From Symbiodinium natans (taxonomy: Eukaryota > Sar > Dinophyceae > Suessiales > Symbiodiniaceae): 35,000 nucleotides of DNA. Below the pieces are notes generated by a model. It did no database searches, had not been told where the DNA came from, and worked only from the letters and a program-made list of their open reading frames with translations. Positions 33,829-35,000 of this stretch are shown in pieces. A program made the position numbers and the translations under genes. The DNA lies in assembly GCA_905221605.1 (NCBI GenBank), contig CAJNDS010002127.1, positions 1 through 35,000 on the forward strand, written 5' to 3'. Each line of letters begins with the position of its first letter. Within the stretch, counting starts at the first letter, position 1.

Positions 33829-34440
33829 CCTTACACCCTAAATTCTAAACCCTAAACCCTAGACCCTAAACCCCTTATTGAGCCCTCAGGCTCAGGGATT
33901 TTGGGCTTAGGGTTTCCGCTCAGTTTGGGCTGTCCGGCTTGGGGTCCCTTTTGTTTAGGGTTTAGGGTTGAGAATTTGGGTTTTGGGTTTAGGGTTTAGG
34001 GTGACCTCACGGCACCGCAAGGGCAACAAACGACCTCGTCTTTTCGAGGTTTGGGCCGATGCGCGTGGCTTAAGGGACCCTAAACCCTAAACCCTAAAAT
34101 CTAAACCCTAAACCCAAACCCTAAACCCAACCGCATGGCCATAGGTTCGCGCTTCACGTCCTTGTGTACCATCCCTCTCTCAGGAGGAGGGAATTTGGGG
34201 AAGTGGGCGCCCAAAATCATCCCATAAAGGTTATATAAAAAAACATATTCCCAAAATTTCCCCCTCAGGAACTCACATGATGAAACGCCATGGCCTCAAC
34301 AACTATAAATCGGCGCGCAGATGTTCAGGGTTCAGGGGCCCTAAACCCTGTCCTGGACCCCTAAACTCAAAACCCAAAACCCTAAACCCTACACCCTTCA
34401 CCCTCAACCCTAAACCCTAACTCCGAAACCCTAAAGTATG
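33829..34440. repeat. Alternating short telomere-type arrays
   Basis: Blocks at 33829-33873 (CCCTAAA), 33954-34002 (TTTAGGG), 34077-34130 (CCCTAAA) and 34343-34435 (CCCTAAA, degenerate) are separated by 50-200 bp unique islands. No gene is seen in the islands. Confidence 0.75.
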
Positions 34441-34548
34441 TCAGGGCTCAGGGAGCCCGAAGCCCTGAGAACCCACAAGTCTTCTTTGCGCCCCGGGTTT
34501 AGGGTTTCTAGGGTTTCTAGGGTTTAGGGACCTGATGCCTCTAAATCT

Positions 34549-34602
34549 TAAACCCAGCAAACCCAGCAAACCCAGCAAACCCAGCAAACCCAGCAAACCC
34601 TA
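34549..34602. repeat. AAACCCAGC 9-mer array
   Basis: Six tandem AAACCCAGC units pass directly into CCCTAAA heptamers (about 34597-34670). The 9-mer looks like a telomere-type unit with a GC insertion that was then amplified. Confidence 0.85.
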
Positions 34603-34773
34603 AACCCTAAACCCTAAACCCTAAACCCAAAACCCTAAACCCTAAACCCTAAAACCCTGAACCCTAAACTACAAAATGCTGAGAGCTCACCAGGGCGCCC
34701 CTTCACTGTAGGAAGTCCTCGTTGGATGCCGGCAGCACTAGCCTGAGCGTCACCGGGCTCGAGGGTCGAGTCG

Positions 34774-34906
34774 AGGGCTTAGGGCTTAGGGCTTAGGGCT
34801 TAGGGCTTAGGGCTTAGGGCTTAGGGCTTAGGGCTTAGGGCTTAGGGCTTAGGGCTTAGGGCTTAGGGCTTAGGGCTTAGGGCTTAGGGTTTAGGGTTTA
34901 GGGTTG
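34774..34906. repeat. AGGGCTT array, 16 perfect units, then TTTAGGG
   Basis: Sixteen uninterrupted AGGGCTT heptamers (34774-34885) are followed by three AGGGTTT units. The run is homogeneous for the variant base, unlike all other arrays in the window, which are mixed. Confidence 0.95.
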
Positions 34907-35000
34907 TGAAGGGGGTGGTCCTCTTGTCCGGCTTTGAAAATCCTTTGCGCCCGAAGCACTTAACTACTATTTGTTTAAGAACCCCCCCACACACAAAATA

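Overview
The window looks like nuclear DNA of a dinoflagellate or close alveolate relative, most likely Symbiodiniaceae-like. The basis is: (1) TTTAGGG/CCCTAAA telomere-type heptamers scattered as short arrays in both orientations, not confined to one end; (2) protein-coding exons all on the minus strand, broken by introns, several needing GC or GA 5' splice sites and mostly an AG|G acceptor, which are known dinoflagellate habits; (3) protein families (BED/hAT-like, methyltransferase-like cores without catalytic motif) of a kind frequent in dinoflagellate gene models. There is no bacterial operon structure. Species assignment is inference.

Layout: 1-4.9 kb is repeat-rich and apparently gene-free (telomere-type arrays, a fold-back element at 99-178, a diverged duplication at about 3.5-4.15 kb). 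4.9-19.3 kb is a gene-dense, same-strand (minus) block. Reading in the direction of transcription it holds: a tandem-WW-domain protein (19265-17779), a large protein with a methyltransferase-like core (16957-12311), weak HMG-box-like exons (about 12.2-11.5 kb), a Ser/Thr protein kinase (11461-10203), and a BED-finger/hAT-transposase-like protein (about 9021-4893). I rebuilt these exon by exon; reading phase is preserved across most junctions, and many introns are very short (31-138 nt). 19.3-31.1 kb is repeat-dominated: a hairpin array at 21.63-21.84 kb with degenerate relatives at 20.25-20.40 kb, an AT-rich microsatellite, a diverged repeat family at 22.1-23.7 kb, many telomere-type arrays, and a few exon-like fragments. 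31.16-32.82 kb holds a two-exon membrane-anchored GDSL/SGNH esterase whose intron contains a (GT)n tract of about 500 bp. 32.9-35 kb is again telomere-type repeats, ending in a pure variant array (AGGGCTT x16).

Functionally, the hAT-like and methyltransferase-like genes suggest mobile-element ancestry for at least part of the 4.9-19.3 kb block. The kinase and esterase look like ordinary cellular enzymes. No RNA genes, CRISPR arrays or reverse transcriptase were recognised.
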